Positions 1 through 8,191 of a stretch of 19,553 nucleotides of DNA are shown piece by piece; position 1 is the first letter of the stretch, and the number at the start of each line of letters is the position of its first letter. The notes below the pieces were generated by a model. It was not told the DNA's origin and made no database searches. It saw nothing but the letters and a program-made list of their open reading frames with translations. Both the position numbers and the translations under genes were made by a program. The DNA is from Spirulina sp. DLM2.Bin59 (GTDB taxonomy: Bacteria > Cyanobacteriota > Cyanobacteriia > Cyanobacteriales > Spirulinaceae): NCBI GenBank assembly GCA_007693875.1, contig RECT01000241.1, positions 1 to 19,553 of the forward strand. Direction: 5' to 3'.

Positions 1-893
1 GGGCGATCCTCTGGAGCGGGGGCTAACTCATCCCGCAATCGCTGCAATAAATCAGCGTCTTGATAAATCCAGTACAGGGCCCAACTGAGGGCGGTGGCGG
101 TGGTTTCATGGCCCGCCAACAGTAACGTCATTAGTTCATCGCGCAATTCCTCATCGCCCATGCCCTCCCCCTGGTCATCCACCGCCGTCATCATCAGGCT
201 TAAAACATCGGTACGGTGGGGATCAAGGTTGGCTCGCCCGGCGGCAATTTCGGCATAGATCAATTCATCCACCTGCTGTTTGAGATACAGGAAATTTCCC
301 CCCGGACTCCATCGCCCCCAATCCCGTTGCAGGATGGGAAAGAAGGCAGAGGCGAAACCAAGGGGGGAGGTGGTGAGGCTTAATAACGCTGCTGTGCGCT
401 CCTGAAGGGCTTGGGCGCGATCGCTCTCCTGAATGCCAAAAATGGTTTTGATGATCACCGCCAGGGAAATGCGCTGCATGGCGGGCCGCAGCGTCAAGGG
501 TTGACCCACAGTCCAGGTCTTGATTTCCCGTTCCGTCAGTTGGGCAATCAACTCCCCATAGGTGCGCATCCGCTCCCCATGGAAGGCGGGCATTAGTAAT
601 TGGCGCTGGCGTTTGTGGCGATCGCCATCCAGCAACAGCAGCGAATTGTCCCCCAACGTCGGCCGCAAAATATCATTGGGGGCCCCCACCTCCACCGCCT
701 CATCCCCGAGGGCAAAAAGCTCCTCAATGGCTGCGGGGTGAGTGAACAACACAAAGGGGGCATCTCGGTAGAGTTTCAGCGTAAAAGATTCGCCATATTT
801 CCGGAAAGCCTCACGCAAAATTGTCACGGGATCGAGAATCCACCGGATCAACAGCAACAGCGGCGGGGTGTTGGGGCCAGGGGGGAGAGACAT
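1..893 (-). CDS. Cytochrome P450, CYP110-like, N-terminal part (cut by window edge)
   Basis: A frame open from the ATG at 893 to the window edge gives about 297 residues of a cytochrome P450, a heme-thiolate monooxygenase. The N-terminus MSLPPGP is the proline-rich hinge typical of soluble cyanobacterial CYP110 enzymes, with no membrane anchor before it. The C-helix region has the DRHKRQRQLLMPAF pattern (about residues 96-109). The oxygen-activating I-helix motif AGHETT is at residues 260-265. The K-helix ExxR and the heme-binding cysteine lie beyond the edge, so activity cannot be confirmed. Known CYP110 members oxidise fatty acids, alkanes or terpenes; the substrate here is unknown. The gene lies 61 bases downstream of the 955-2844 gene on the same strand and may be co-transcribed. 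No clear Shine-Dalgarno sequence precedes the ATG. Confidence 0.93.
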   Translation of the reverse strand, partial: MSLPPGPNTPPLLLLIRWILDPVTILREAFRKYGESFTLKLYRDAPFVLFTHPAAIEELFALGDEAVEVGAPNDILRPTLGDNSLLLLDGDRHKRQRQLLMPAFHGERMRTYGELIAQLTEREIKTWTVGQPLTLRPAMQRISLAVIIKTIFGIQESDRAQALQERTAALLSLTTSPLGFASAFFPILQRDWGRWSPGGNFLYLKQQVDELIYAEIAAGRANLDPHRTDVLSLMMTAVDDQGEGMGDEELRDELMTLLLAGHETTATALSWALYWIYQDADLLQRLRDELAPAPEDR

Positions 894-954
894 GGGTTAA
901 TGCTCACAACGGTTATCTTGCTGGTTACGGTCTTGGGCCGGAATTAACGTGATT

Positions 955-2844
955 TTAACTGGGATTATAAGACTTCACCAAAACATTGTTGGTGGTGTAG
1001 ATCTCCAAAGGAATTTTGGCGCGATCGCTCACCCTTTCTAAAGACTGCTCCAGGGCAAAAACATGATCCATCACCCCCGCCTGGGCTTCGATATTGTTTT
1101 GCGATCGCGCCGATTCTGAGGTTTGCCGCACCCGCTCCACATAGGCCGGTGTAAGTCGCACCGTGATTTTTTCATTCGTGACGGTATAAACGCAAATTTG
1201 CTTGCCCTCCACGGTACAAATCTGGTTTAAATCCGCCCTCGCCTGACGCACCTGCAATGATCCTTCAAGGCGAGATTCCGCCCGACTTAAACCCTGGGCA
1301 TAAACCTCTAACAGCGGTTGGGCTCGAATGTATTTAAAACTGTCCTGGGGAATTTGCCGAATCGAACTAATCCCCTGTTGCCAGGCAGCGATCGCATCTT
1401 CCCAACGGTTTTGGGCCGCCGCTGCGGTGGCCTGCTCCGCTAACCGCACCCCTTGGTTATAGGCCTCCTCGGCAAAACGCTCCTGGGTGTGGCGATTGGC
1501 CGTCACCGTGGCCTGGGGTTGATAGACCCCCAAGAGGCGGCGGGCTTCACTATAAACGGTGGTGGTGGCGGGGACTTGGTTGAGGGCATTGATAGCCGCT
1601 TGCCAGGTGCGATCGGCTAAGGCTACATCCGCCAAAGATTGGGCAATATTGAGGCGCACCGCCGCCACCTTCGCCGCTTCCTCAGCGAGGGCGAGATTTT
1701 CCACCGCCTTCTGCTCCGTCGCCAGCCGCTCTTGAATAATCGTCAGGTTTTGGCGGTATTCCTGCACCTTTTGCCGGGCAAACCGATAAAAATCATCCTG
1801 AGGATTGAGGCTTTCCAGGCCGGCGATCGCCTCCTGCCACCGATCCAGGGAGGCCTGCCATTGAGCCACCGTTAAGGGGGGATTTTGGGTGAGGTTGGCG
1901 GCGGCGTTGGCGGTTTTGAGGGCATCCACTAAGACGGTGGCATTGTCCACCGTTCGGCCATAGCCCCGCAGCAGGGCTTGGGCCTCCTCATATTTTCCCG
2001 ACCAAGGGGGAATCGTACCCAGCAGCAGCAAAGCCCGATCAAGCTGTTCCTGGGCCTGGAGCACCGCCGCCCCCGAGGGGGGGTCTTGGAGGGTTTCCAC
2101 CGCTTCATTGGCCAAGGTTTGAGCCACCGTCAACGTTCGGCAACCCCGCAGCACACAGGGGCGACTCAAAGCGTAAACACTGCCAAAAAATAACGTGAGG
2201 CTGATCACCGTACCGGCAATAATCACCGGCAACCAGAGGCGATTTTCCCCCGGGGCCATCGGTTCTGGTTCCGGTTCCAGGGCTTCAGGATAGGGGAGGG
2301 GTTCCACCTCCTCCTCATCGAGATCCGCAAACCCCACCCCATCGGGTAATTGTGATGGGATCACAATCGTATCCGGGTCGGCAACATCGATAAATTGATC
2401 CGCCGGATCACCAAACTCATCGGGTTGGGGCGGATCCGGTGATAAAACCGGCGCGGGTTCGGGGTGGTGAACCAAGGCCCCCTGGGCAGCAATCCCTGCG
2501 GGGGTGAGGGCCTCCACCTGGGCCGCCACATCCACAACAGGGGGCCGGGGGATGAAATTATGGAAATGATAGGGCTGCGATCGCCCCTCTAACTTTACAT
2601 AAAACAAGGCCCGAAATTTGGTACTAAACCCCGTTTCAGCAAACACCGTTTCCAGAATACGAAACACCCGCCTGGGATGGATCAGTTTTGGGGCGCGGTG
2701 TTCCACCACCACGAGCAATGTGTTTTGTTTGAGGGTACATTGCACATGGAGGGGGCTGATCTCCGGGAGTTGGTCGTGGAGACGCTGTTGGATTTGATCT
2801 TCCAAAACAGCGAGTTCAGTGGGAGGAACAGCGGTGGCAAGCAT
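955..2844 (-). CDS. Single-pass membrane protein with acidic linker and helical repeats, function unknown
   Basis: The protein has 629 residues from the ATG at 2844; a TTG at 2859 would add five. I do not recognise a named family. Layout: an N-terminal globular domain (about 10-100) with alternating beta and alpha patterns; a Pro/Asp/Glu-rich linker (about 105-200); one membrane segment (about 203-226, LPVIIAGTVISLTLFFGSVY); then a mainly helical region. That region holds four loose repeats of about 36-45 residues (261-295, 328-365, 406-441, 469-515), each with W or L, then AI or AL, then L..IP or L..NP, Y/F, A and Y. This resembles TPR or coiled-coil repeats. Cysteine pairs occur just after the membrane segment (230, 235) and near the C-terminus (543, 551). 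With the N-terminus cytoplasmic, the repeats would be periplasmic or lumenal; this is inference. The gene is divergent from sucC and upstream of the P450. Confidence 0.85.
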   Translation of the reverse strand: MLATAVPPTELAVLEDQIQQRLHDQLPEISPLHVQCTLKQNTLLVVVEHRAPKLIHPRRVFRILETVFAETGFSTKFRALFYVKLEGRSQPYHFHNFIPRPPVVDVAAQVEALTPAGIAAQGALVHHPEPAPVLSPDPPQPDEFGDPADQFIDVADPDTIVIPSQLPDGVGFADLDEEEVEPLPYPEALEPEPEPMAPGENRLWLPVIIAGTVISLTLFFGSVYALSRPCVLRGCRTLTVAQTLANEAVETLQDPPSGAAVLQAQEQLDRALLLLGTIPPWSGKYEEAQALLRGYGRTVDNATVLVDALKTANAAANLTQNPPLTVAQWQASLDRWQEAIAGLESLNPQDDFYRFARQKVQEYRQNLTIIQERLATEQKAVENLALAEEAAKVAAVRLNIAQSLADVALADRTWQAAINALNQVPATTTVYSEARRLLGVYQPQATVTANRHTQERFAEEAYNQGVRLAEQATAAAAQNRWEDAIAAWQQGISSIRQIPQDSFKYIRAQPLLEVYAQGLSRAESRLEGSLQVRQARADLNQICTVEGKQICVYTVTNEKITVRLTPAYVERVRQTSESARSQNNIEAQAGVMDHVFALEQSLERVSDRAKIPLEIYTTNNVLVKSYNPS

Positions 2845-2977
2845 CACAGGGTTAACCAAGGTTTAAGGGACGCAAAATGATAGACTAGGGGGTTTGGGCG
2901 TTAAAATTCAACAACACCAGGGATTGGGGGTTTTGCGTTGAGCGAAGCTACTCAATATTAATCACTGAAGAGAAAAA

Positions 2978-4174
2978 ATGGAATTATTGGAGTATCAGGC
3001 CAAAGCATTATTTGAGGATGTGGGCATCCCCATTCTGCCCTCCCAACGGATCTACCAACCCCGCGATATTAAACAACTCCAAGTTCCCTACCCTGTGGTG
3101 CTTAAGTCCCAAGTGCGGGCCGGGGGTCGGGCGAAGGCGGGGGGGATTCGCTTTGTGGAGAATACCATTGATGCGATCGCCGCCACCCAAACCATTTTGA
3201 CCCTGGCCATCGGGGGGGAATATCCCGAACTGGTGTTAGCAGAAGCCCGCTACGATACAGATCAAGAGCTATTCCTGGCCATTGTCCTCGATTATCACCG
3301 CCAGCACCCGATTTTACTGGGTTCCGGCCGGGGGGGGATCGAGGTGGATTTAGCCCTAGAAGATATTCAAACCGTTGTCATTGAGCAGGAATTTTCCCCC
3401 TTTCACGCCCGCCGCCTGGCGATTCAAATGGGGTTAACGGGGCCGAATATCCAAGCGGTGAGCAGCATTGTTGAAAAAATGTACCATCTCTTTGCGAGTA
3501 AAGATTTGGACAGTATTGAAATTAACCCCTTGGGGATCAACCCCAATGGCGAAGTCATGGCCCTTGATGGCAAAATTACCCTCAGTGAAACCGCCCTTTC
3601 CCGCCATCCCCAACTGCAAACCCTCAGCGACCTCCCCATTGAAGGCCTCTACGCCACCACACCGATGCTCACAACGCTCCCCTGTTGGGAGCAGTCCCAG
3701 GGGGCGATCGCCCTCCTCAGCCCCAATCCTGGGGTGGCGGCATTAATCTGGGATAGCCTCACGAAAACCAAAGTCCGCCCCCAATATTGCGCCCTCATTG
3801 ACCCCCAGGGGGATATCCCCCAACAAATGGCGGCGCAACTGGCCGCCTGTTTTGAACGGCCGGGCATCAAGGCAGTGGTGATTCACCTTTGCCCCACGGC
3901 GACGATCCACAATACCGTACCCATAGCCACGGCCATGATTGCAGCCCTCACTGCACTGCCCCAACTCACCCCCGAGCCATCCGCTGCCAAACCAGCCCCG
4001 GAAGGAAATTCGCGCCGTCGCCGTTCCGCTCCTTCCCGCCCACCCCTGCAACCCGCCGTGATCGTTTATCTGCCGGGGCAAATCCCCCCCGAGGCCAGCG
4101 CAACCCTCGCCACCCTTCCCCTCCAATGTGTCACCACCTTGGCGGATTTGCTCACACTCCTAATGCTGAATTAA
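2978..4174 (+). CDS. sucC: Succinyl-CoA synthetase beta subunit-like (ATP-grasp), divergent C-terminal domain
   Basis: The 398-residue product aligns throughout with the ADP-forming succinyl-CoA synthetase beta subunit (388 residues in E. coli), which with SucD interconverts succinyl-CoA and succinate with nucleotide phosphorylation. The N-terminal ATP-grasp domain is well kept: MELLEYQAKALFEDVGIP, K43 and the glycine loop in QVRAGGRAKAGG (45-56), EINPL with N183, and LDGK with D197, the expected metal ligands. The C-terminal CoA-ligase domain is much less conserved. The family's NGAGLAM reads NPGVAAL, the GGG loop reads DPQG, and the phosphate-binding IFGGIVRCD reads HLCPTATIH near 303-311. 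An Arg/Pro-rich insert containing RRRR lies at 340-359. The start is the ATG after GAAGAG. The stop codon shares a base with the sucD start. ATP-binding is likely; normal ligase activity is uncertain. Confidence 0.9.
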   Translation: MELLEYQAKALFEDVGIPILPSQRIYQPRDIKQLQVPYPVVLKSQVRAGGRAKAGGIRFVENTIDAIAATQTILTLAIGGEYPELVLAEARYDTDQELFLAIVLDYHRQHPILLGSGRGGIEVDLALEDIQTVVIEQEFSPFHARRLAIQMGLTGPNIQAVSSIVEKMYHLFASKDLDSIEINPLGINPNGEVMALDGKITLSETALSRHPQLQTLSDLPIEGLYATTPMLTTLPCWEQSQGAIALLSPNPGVAALIWDSLTKTKVRPQYCALIDPQGDIPQQMAAQLAACFERPGIKAVVIHLCPTATIHNTVPIATAMIAALTALPQLTPEPSAAKPAPEGNSRRRRSAPSRPPLQPAVIVYLPGQIPPEASATLATLPLQCVTTLADLLTLLMLN

Positions 4175-5061
4175 TGATGTTAAAAATGATTAATAACCGG
4201 AAAATTTTGCTACAGGGGATTCACGAACCCCTAGCCCAGACCATCATTGCGCCGATGCGTGGCTATGGGACGGAGGTGGTGGCAGGGGTGAGCGTTGGCC
4301 ACGGCGGGACGAGGTTGGCGGAGATTCCCGTCTTTGATTTGGTGGAGCAGGCGATCGCCGCTGTGGGCCAGATCGATACCAGTGTGGTTTGTGTGCCGCC
4401 GGATCAGGTGGCGGATGCAGCGTTGGAGGCGATCGCCGCTGGCATCCGTCAGTTAGTCCTCATGCCCCACCATGTCCCCCCTTTGGATACCTTAACGCTG
4501 ATTAACCGGGCGAAGGCGACGGGGACGGTGATCCTGGGGGCGGGGAGTGCGGGGTTAATTGTGCCGGATCAGTTCCTCCTCGGTAGCCTTGATCCCCAAT
4601 GCTATAGCGCCGGTAGCGTCGGCATTATTGACCGTACCAACCGGATCGGGGATGCGATCGCCTGGGAACTCACCCAAGCGGGCATCGGCCAATCCGTGGC
4701 CGTCCATCTCGGCACAGGGACTATCTTAGGAACCACATTCCCCGATTGGCTCAATCTCTTCGCCCATAACGAGGATACCCAGGCCGTAGTCTTGCTAGAG
4801 CAGCATCTACTGGGAAACAAAGCCGCCGCCACCGTGATCCCGCCGGATTTCCCGAAACCGATTATCGCCTATGTGGCAGGGCAACATCTCCCCTTCCAAG
4901 CCCCGATCAGCGATGCCTCCACCTCCATCGCCGTGCAAAAAGTCCACCCCCTCCCCCACACCAGCACCGCAACGGAAAAGGTGGCAGCCTATAAGGCAGC
5001 GAAAATCCGGGTGGCCACTACACCAAAGCAATTAGCGGATTGGCTTCAGGAAGTGCTCTAA
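4174..5061 (+). CDS. sucD: Succinyl-CoA synthetase alpha subunit-like, catalytic motifs eroded
   Basis: The product has 295 residues (289 in E. coli SucD). The start is the ATG at 4174, overlapping the sucC stop as TAATG, which points to translational coupling; ATGs at 4177 and 4186 are alternatives. The fold is recognisable: a Rossmann-like CoA-binding domain (KILLQGI, YGTEVVAGVSVGHGG, IPVFD, VPPLDTLTLI), then a ligase domain ending in TATEKVAAYKAAKI. Signature motifs are changed. GPNCPG reads GAGSAG (122-127), SRSGTLTYE reads DRTNRIGDA (153-161), GIGGDPIPG reads HLGTGTILG (178-186), GEIGG reads LEQHLLG (208-214), and the phosphohistidine motif MGHAGA is not recognisable. A histidine in KVHPLPH (256-262) might take its place. 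The frame is intact and HIP1-containing like its neighbours, so it is a maintained gene. Its role may be an altered or regulatory SucCD complex. Confidence 0.88.
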   Translation: MMLKMINNRKILLQGIHEPLAQTIIAPMRGYGTEVVAGVSVGHGGTRLAEIPVFDLVEQAIAAVGQIDTSVVCVPPDQVADAALEAIAAGIRQLVLMPHHVPPLDTLTLINRAKATGTVILGAGSAGLIVPDQFLLGSLDPQCYSAGSVGIIDRTNRIGDAIAWELTQAGIGQSVAVHLGTGTILGTTFPDWLNLFAHNEDTQAVVLLEQHLLGNKAAATVIPPDFPKPIIAYVAGQHLPFQAPISDASTSIAVQKVHPLPHTSTATEKVAAYKAAKIRVATTPKQLADWLQEVL

Positions 5062-5069
5062 ACCGATGG

Positions 5070-5089
5070 GTTAACCCCAGAGGGTTAAC
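5070..5089 (+). terminator. Hairpin between convergent sucD and histidine kinase genes
   Basis: Perfect 8-bp arms GTTAACCC (5070-5077) and GGGTTAAC (5082-5089) enclose the tetraloop CAGA. On the plus strand TTTAACTTT follows. It fills the 29-base gap between two convergent genes, so it probably ends sucCD transcription and perhaps also the opposing transcript, although there is no T-run on the minus side. Confidence 0.55.
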
Positions 5090-5090
5090 T

Positions 5091-7121
5091 TTAACTTTCC
5101 CTCAGGTTTGCTGGTTGCGGTGCCAGTGCGATCGGGAGAGTGACCATAAACGTAGTCCCCTGGCCCAGTTCAGAGGTGACATCCAGTTGACCACCATGTT
5201 TATCCACCACAATTTGATAACTAATCGATAGCCCTAAACCCGTACCTTTTCCCACCGGCTTAGTGGTGAAAAAAGGAGTAAATAATTTTCGGAGCGTAGC
5301 ATCATCCATTCCTTTTCCTGTATCCGTGATCACGATTTGCACTGTATCTGGATCGGTAAGTTTTGTCGTGATCATAATCTGATGGGGTTCTGCCTTCATT
5401 GCTTCCAAGGTTAGCCCTTGGTTACGCTCCTCAATGGCATCAATGGCATTAGCCAGGAAATTCATAAAAACCTGATTGATTTGGCCAGCATAACATTCAA
5501 TCAAGGGTAAATCTCCGTAGTCCTTAATCACATCAATGGCAGGACGATCTGCCTTTGCCTTGAGACGATTATTTAAAATCATTAATGTATTCTCAATCCC
5601 TTCATGGAGGTTCGCCTTTTTAAGATCCGCCTCATCCAAACGGGAAAAATTACGCAGTGATAAAACAATATCGCGAATTCGGTTCGCACCCACCTTCATT
5701 GAATCGAGCATCTTGGGTAGATCTTGAGACAGAAAATCTAAGTCCATCTCTTCCATTTTTTCCCTCACTTCCGGGTGAGGATCTGGGTAGTGGGTTTGAT
5801 AAAGATTAATCAAGATTAAAAGTTCATCAGTATATTCTTCAGCATGGACTAAATTGCCATAGATAAAATTTACCGGATTATTGATTTCATGGGCAACTCC
5901 AGCCACCAATTGCCCCAAACTAGACATTTTTTCAGACTGCATTAATTGGGCCTGAGCTTTTTTGAAATTAACCAAGGCAACTTCTGCGGATTCCCGTTCA
6001 GTCTCAGCAATGCTTAAAAGTTCTTTAACCTGATGGGTCATTGAATTAAACGTATTGGCCAGCAGTCCTAACTCATTACGGGCTTTGATTTGAACAATCG
6101 TATCGAAGTTGCCTTGACTGAGGGCGATCGCGGCCTCTGTTAATTTTCCCAAAGGCTGCACAATTGAGCGAGCTAGTAAAAAGCCAATCATGCCAGCAAT
6201 CAAGGTAATTGCCAAGAGGATGAGACTTCCCACCCAAGCAAGGTAACGAATGGGTTGATAAACTTCTTGAATAGGGAGTTCTACGACAAGATACCATTGT
6301 GTTGTAGCGATCAAATGGCTTTGACCGAGAACTCGTTGATTGTACAAACCCCGATAAACCCTATTAATAACATCAGGACTCCTTAATGATGTCCGAATTT
6401 TTTCAAAAAGGGTTTCCTCAATGGCGGCCTGTGCTTTAAAGTATTCAGCGTTAATCCCCGTTTTAGCCACCAGATTACGCTGCTGATCAATAATATAAAC
6501 ATACCCAGTCTCGCCCACCTCTGTTCGGGTGACAAAAAACCACAAAAAGGCAAGATTAACCTGTGTTAATAAAATTCCAGCCACTTGATCTTGATTATCG
6601 CGGATTGGTACGGCAATGACCGTCATCGGCCGATCACGGTCAGGATCAAGTTTGACGGAACCGATATATTCTTCTTTTTGGCGAAAGGCGCGATTGAAGG
6701 CAGCCGTCCTGACCGTTGGATCGAGGACGATTGAGCCATAGGGGGAAATTGAGGTGATCGTATTGCCATTGGCATCAATAATCTCAGCATATTCGTAGGC
6801 ATCATTATGGCGAATTAGCCCCTCTAACAATTGTTGCTGCACATTGGCATCCATATCGACTAACCCCCTCACCCTTGCCAAGTAGCTAATTTTACGCTGA
6901 AGATCGTCCAGGTAGGCATTAATTGATGTTGCTGCGGCTTGGGCTTTGGCCTCTTGCCTCAGTTCCAATTGTTTGAGGTGTTCTTGCCAACTGATATACA
7001 GTTGCATGCCTCCAGAAATAAACACACTTAAAAAACCAAGCAGGACAAAGCTGAGGCGTAAACGTGTGATCAGAGATGATTTTTTAGTAAGCTGCAAAGT
7101 TTTGATGGGTTGATCTGACAT
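5091..7121 (-). CDS. Membrane sensor histidine kinase (Cache-HAMP-HisKA-HATPase)
   Basis: The product has 676 residues from the ATG at 7121; an in-frame TTG at 7139 would add six. Order: a short basic cytoplasmic tail; membrane segment 1 (about 21-43); an extracytoplasmic sensor of about 245 residues with features of a double Cache domain (ETGYVYIIDQQRNLVAKTG, about 204-222); membrane segment 2 (about 292-317); HAMP (about 317-369); a short coiled coil; HisKA with phosphoacceptor H411 in AHEINNP; then the ATPase domain with N-box NQVFMNFLANAIDAI (549-563), DTGKGM (600-605), the F-box FTPFFTTKP and GKGTGLGLS (624-632). All catalytic boxes are present, so it should be active. There is no receiver domain and no adjacent response regulator. 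It lies 59 bases downstream of a BMP-family lipoprotein gene on the same strand, suggesting that the lipoprotein presents the signal. The ligand and partner regulator are unknown. Confidence 0.93.
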   Translation of the reverse strand: MSDQPIKTLQLTKKSSLITRLRLSFVLLGFLSVFISGGMQLYISWQEHLKQLELRQEAKAQAAATSINAYLDDLQRKISYLARVRGLVDMDANVQQQLLEGLIRHNDAYEYAEIIDANGNTITSISPYGSIVLDPTVRTAAFNRAFRQKEEYIGSVKLDPDRDRPMTVIAVPIRDNQDQVAGILLTQVNLAFLWFFVTRTEVGETGYVYIIDQQRNLVAKTGINAEYFKAQAAIEETLFEKIRTSLRSPDVINRVYRGLYNQRVLGQSHLIATTQWYLVVELPIQEVYQPIRYLAWVGSLILLAITLIAGMIGFLLARSIVQPLGKLTEAAIALSQGNFDTIVQIKARNELGLLANTFNSMTHQVKELLSIAETERESAEVALVNFKKAQAQLMQSEKMSSLGQLVAGVAHEINNPVNFIYGNLVHAEEYTDELLILINLYQTHYPDPHPEVREKMEEMDLDFLSQDLPKMLDSMKVGANRIRDIVLSLRNFSRLDEADLKKANLHEGIENTLMILNNRLKAKADRPAIDVIKDYGDLPLIECYAGQINQVFMNFLANAIDAIEERNQGLTLEAMKAEPHQIMITTKLTDPDTVQIVITDTGKGMDDATLRKLFTPFFTTKPVGKGTGLGLSISYQIVVDKHGGQLDVTSELGQGTTFMVTLPIALAPQPANLRES

Positions 7122-7144
7122 TATTACTGCTCTAGTCAAAATAT

Positions 7145-7164
7145 CTTCCCTAAATGCAGGGAAG
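7145..7164 (-). promoter_or_regulatory. Intercistronic hairpin between BMP lipoprotein and kinase genes
   Basis: Perfect 7-bp arms CTTCCCT and AGGGAAG with a 6-base loop sit in the 59-base gap between the two minus-strand genes. In the direction of transcription the stem is followed by ATATTTTG, a weak U-rich tail. It could be a partial terminator or a stabilising 3' stem that gives more lipoprotein than kinase. This role is inferred from position. Confidence 0.4.
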
Positions 7165-7180
7165 GTCAGGCGATAATCAT

Positions 7181-8191
7181 TTATGGAGTTGTGTCAATTT
7201 TGCCAGCTATTACATCTTGTTTAATTTGTGTAAAGATGGTTTCTTGCTCCGGAGTTAAAGCACCTCGAAAAGGAGCAAATGCATAAATATTTTCCTTCAG
7301 TCCAAACTTGTAGAGTCTACCTTCCCAGCGTCCCTTTTGCATTAACGTTGCAATATTAACAATTAAGCCAGGAATATCTTGCAGGACACTGGTAATCACT
7401 TGATTAGGGGCCAGTTCGTATTGATCCTGAGTCCAGCCAATGATCAAAACATCAGGGTGTTTCGTCAGTTCTTCAATGGCAGCAACACCAGCTTCATCGG
7501 CATTAATCACGAAAACATCTACGCCAGCGGCTAACATTTCGTTAACGGTTTGCACCGCAATATTACCATCAGTCCAGGTTTGCAAAAAGGCGGTTATCGG
7601 TTCGATTTCAGGATTTGTTGCAATGGCACCACGGCGAAAGAGAGCTTCTTCATCCTGATAAACTGGATAATCATAACCAACAATGTAGCCAACTTTCTTA
7701 CTTTCTGTTTTTAACCCTGCCAACACACCGGTTAAGTAACCGACTTCACTGGAGCGGAAAGCTGCTGCTCCTAGGTTTTGATTATTGCCGCCATAGGTGG
7801 TTACGACGGCAAATTTAGTTCGAGGAAACTCGGCGGCGACAGTTTCTAGGCTTTCAATATAGCCACCACTGTGACCAATAATCAGATCATAACCAGCTTC
7901 AGCATATTCTCGAAAAACTTCGACACTACTGGCCCCGTCAATATATTCTTGATAGTCCACTTGCGCTTGATATTCTGCTTCAATTTTGCGCAATCCTTCA
8001 TAACCACCTTGGCTCCAACTACCGTCTTCACGGGAGCCAGAAAGCAGCATTGCCACTTTAAAATCACTGTCGGTTGTTGTTCCTGTGGTTGTTGTGGGGA
8101 GATCTGGGGCATTAGCTTGACAACCCCAAATCACGAAGAGCGTGACGATCGCCCCCCCCAGGTTTTTCAGCAAAGATCGACGGTAAGGCAT
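7181..8191 (-). CDS. BMP-family (PnrA/Med-like) substrate-binding lipoprotein
   Basis: The product has 336 residues from the ATG at 8191; an in-frame TTG at 8200 is an alternative. The N-terminus is a lipoprotein signal: basic MPYRRSLLKN, a hydrophobic core and the lipobox IWGC with the modified cysteine at 24, followed by a Thr-rich linker (32-40). The mature part is a two-lobed binding protein of the basic membrane protein family: FKVAMLLSG, DGSWSQGGYEGL, YDLIIGHSGGY, the hinge-like segment FRSSEVGYLTGVLAG, and the late segments GVDVFVINADEAGV and VLIIGWTQDQ. Family members such as PnrA and Med bind nucleosides or related compounds and usually work with ABC permeases. No permease or ATPase gene lies nearby. 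Instead a Cache-type histidine kinase follows at once, so a sensing role is likelier than transport. The ligand cannot be read from sequence. Confidence 0.9.
   Translation of the reverse strand: MPYRRSLLKNLGGAIVTLFVIWGCQANAPDLPTTTTGTTTDSDFKVAMLLSGSREDGSWSQGGYEGLRKIEAEYQAQVDYQEYIDGASSVEVFREYAEAGYDLIIGHSGGYIESLETVAAEFPRTKFAVVTTYGGNNQNLGAAAFRSSEVGYLTGVLAGLKTESKKVGYIVGYDYPVYQDEEALFRRGAIATNPEIEPITAFLQTWTDGNIAVQTVNEMLAAGVDVFVINADEAGVAAIEELTKHPDVLIIGWTQDQYELAPNQVITSVLQDIPGLIVNIATLMQKGRWEGRLYKFGLKENIYAFAPFRGALTPEQETIFTQIKQDVIAGKIDTTP

Noticed and set aside
411..947. Two small plus-strand frames near the left edge
   Set aside because: They are antisense to the cytochrome P450 and have no recognisable features.
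3889..4173. Extended N-terminus of the sucD frame upstream of 4174
   Set aside because: It overlaps the sucC coding region, is proline-rich shadow sequence and is not SucD-like; the ATG at 4174 with TAATG overlap gives the family length.
4870..4930. Frameshift that would explain the missing MGHAGA motif in SucD
   Set aside because: The other frames here do not encode the motif, and sequence on both sides aligns in the same frame.
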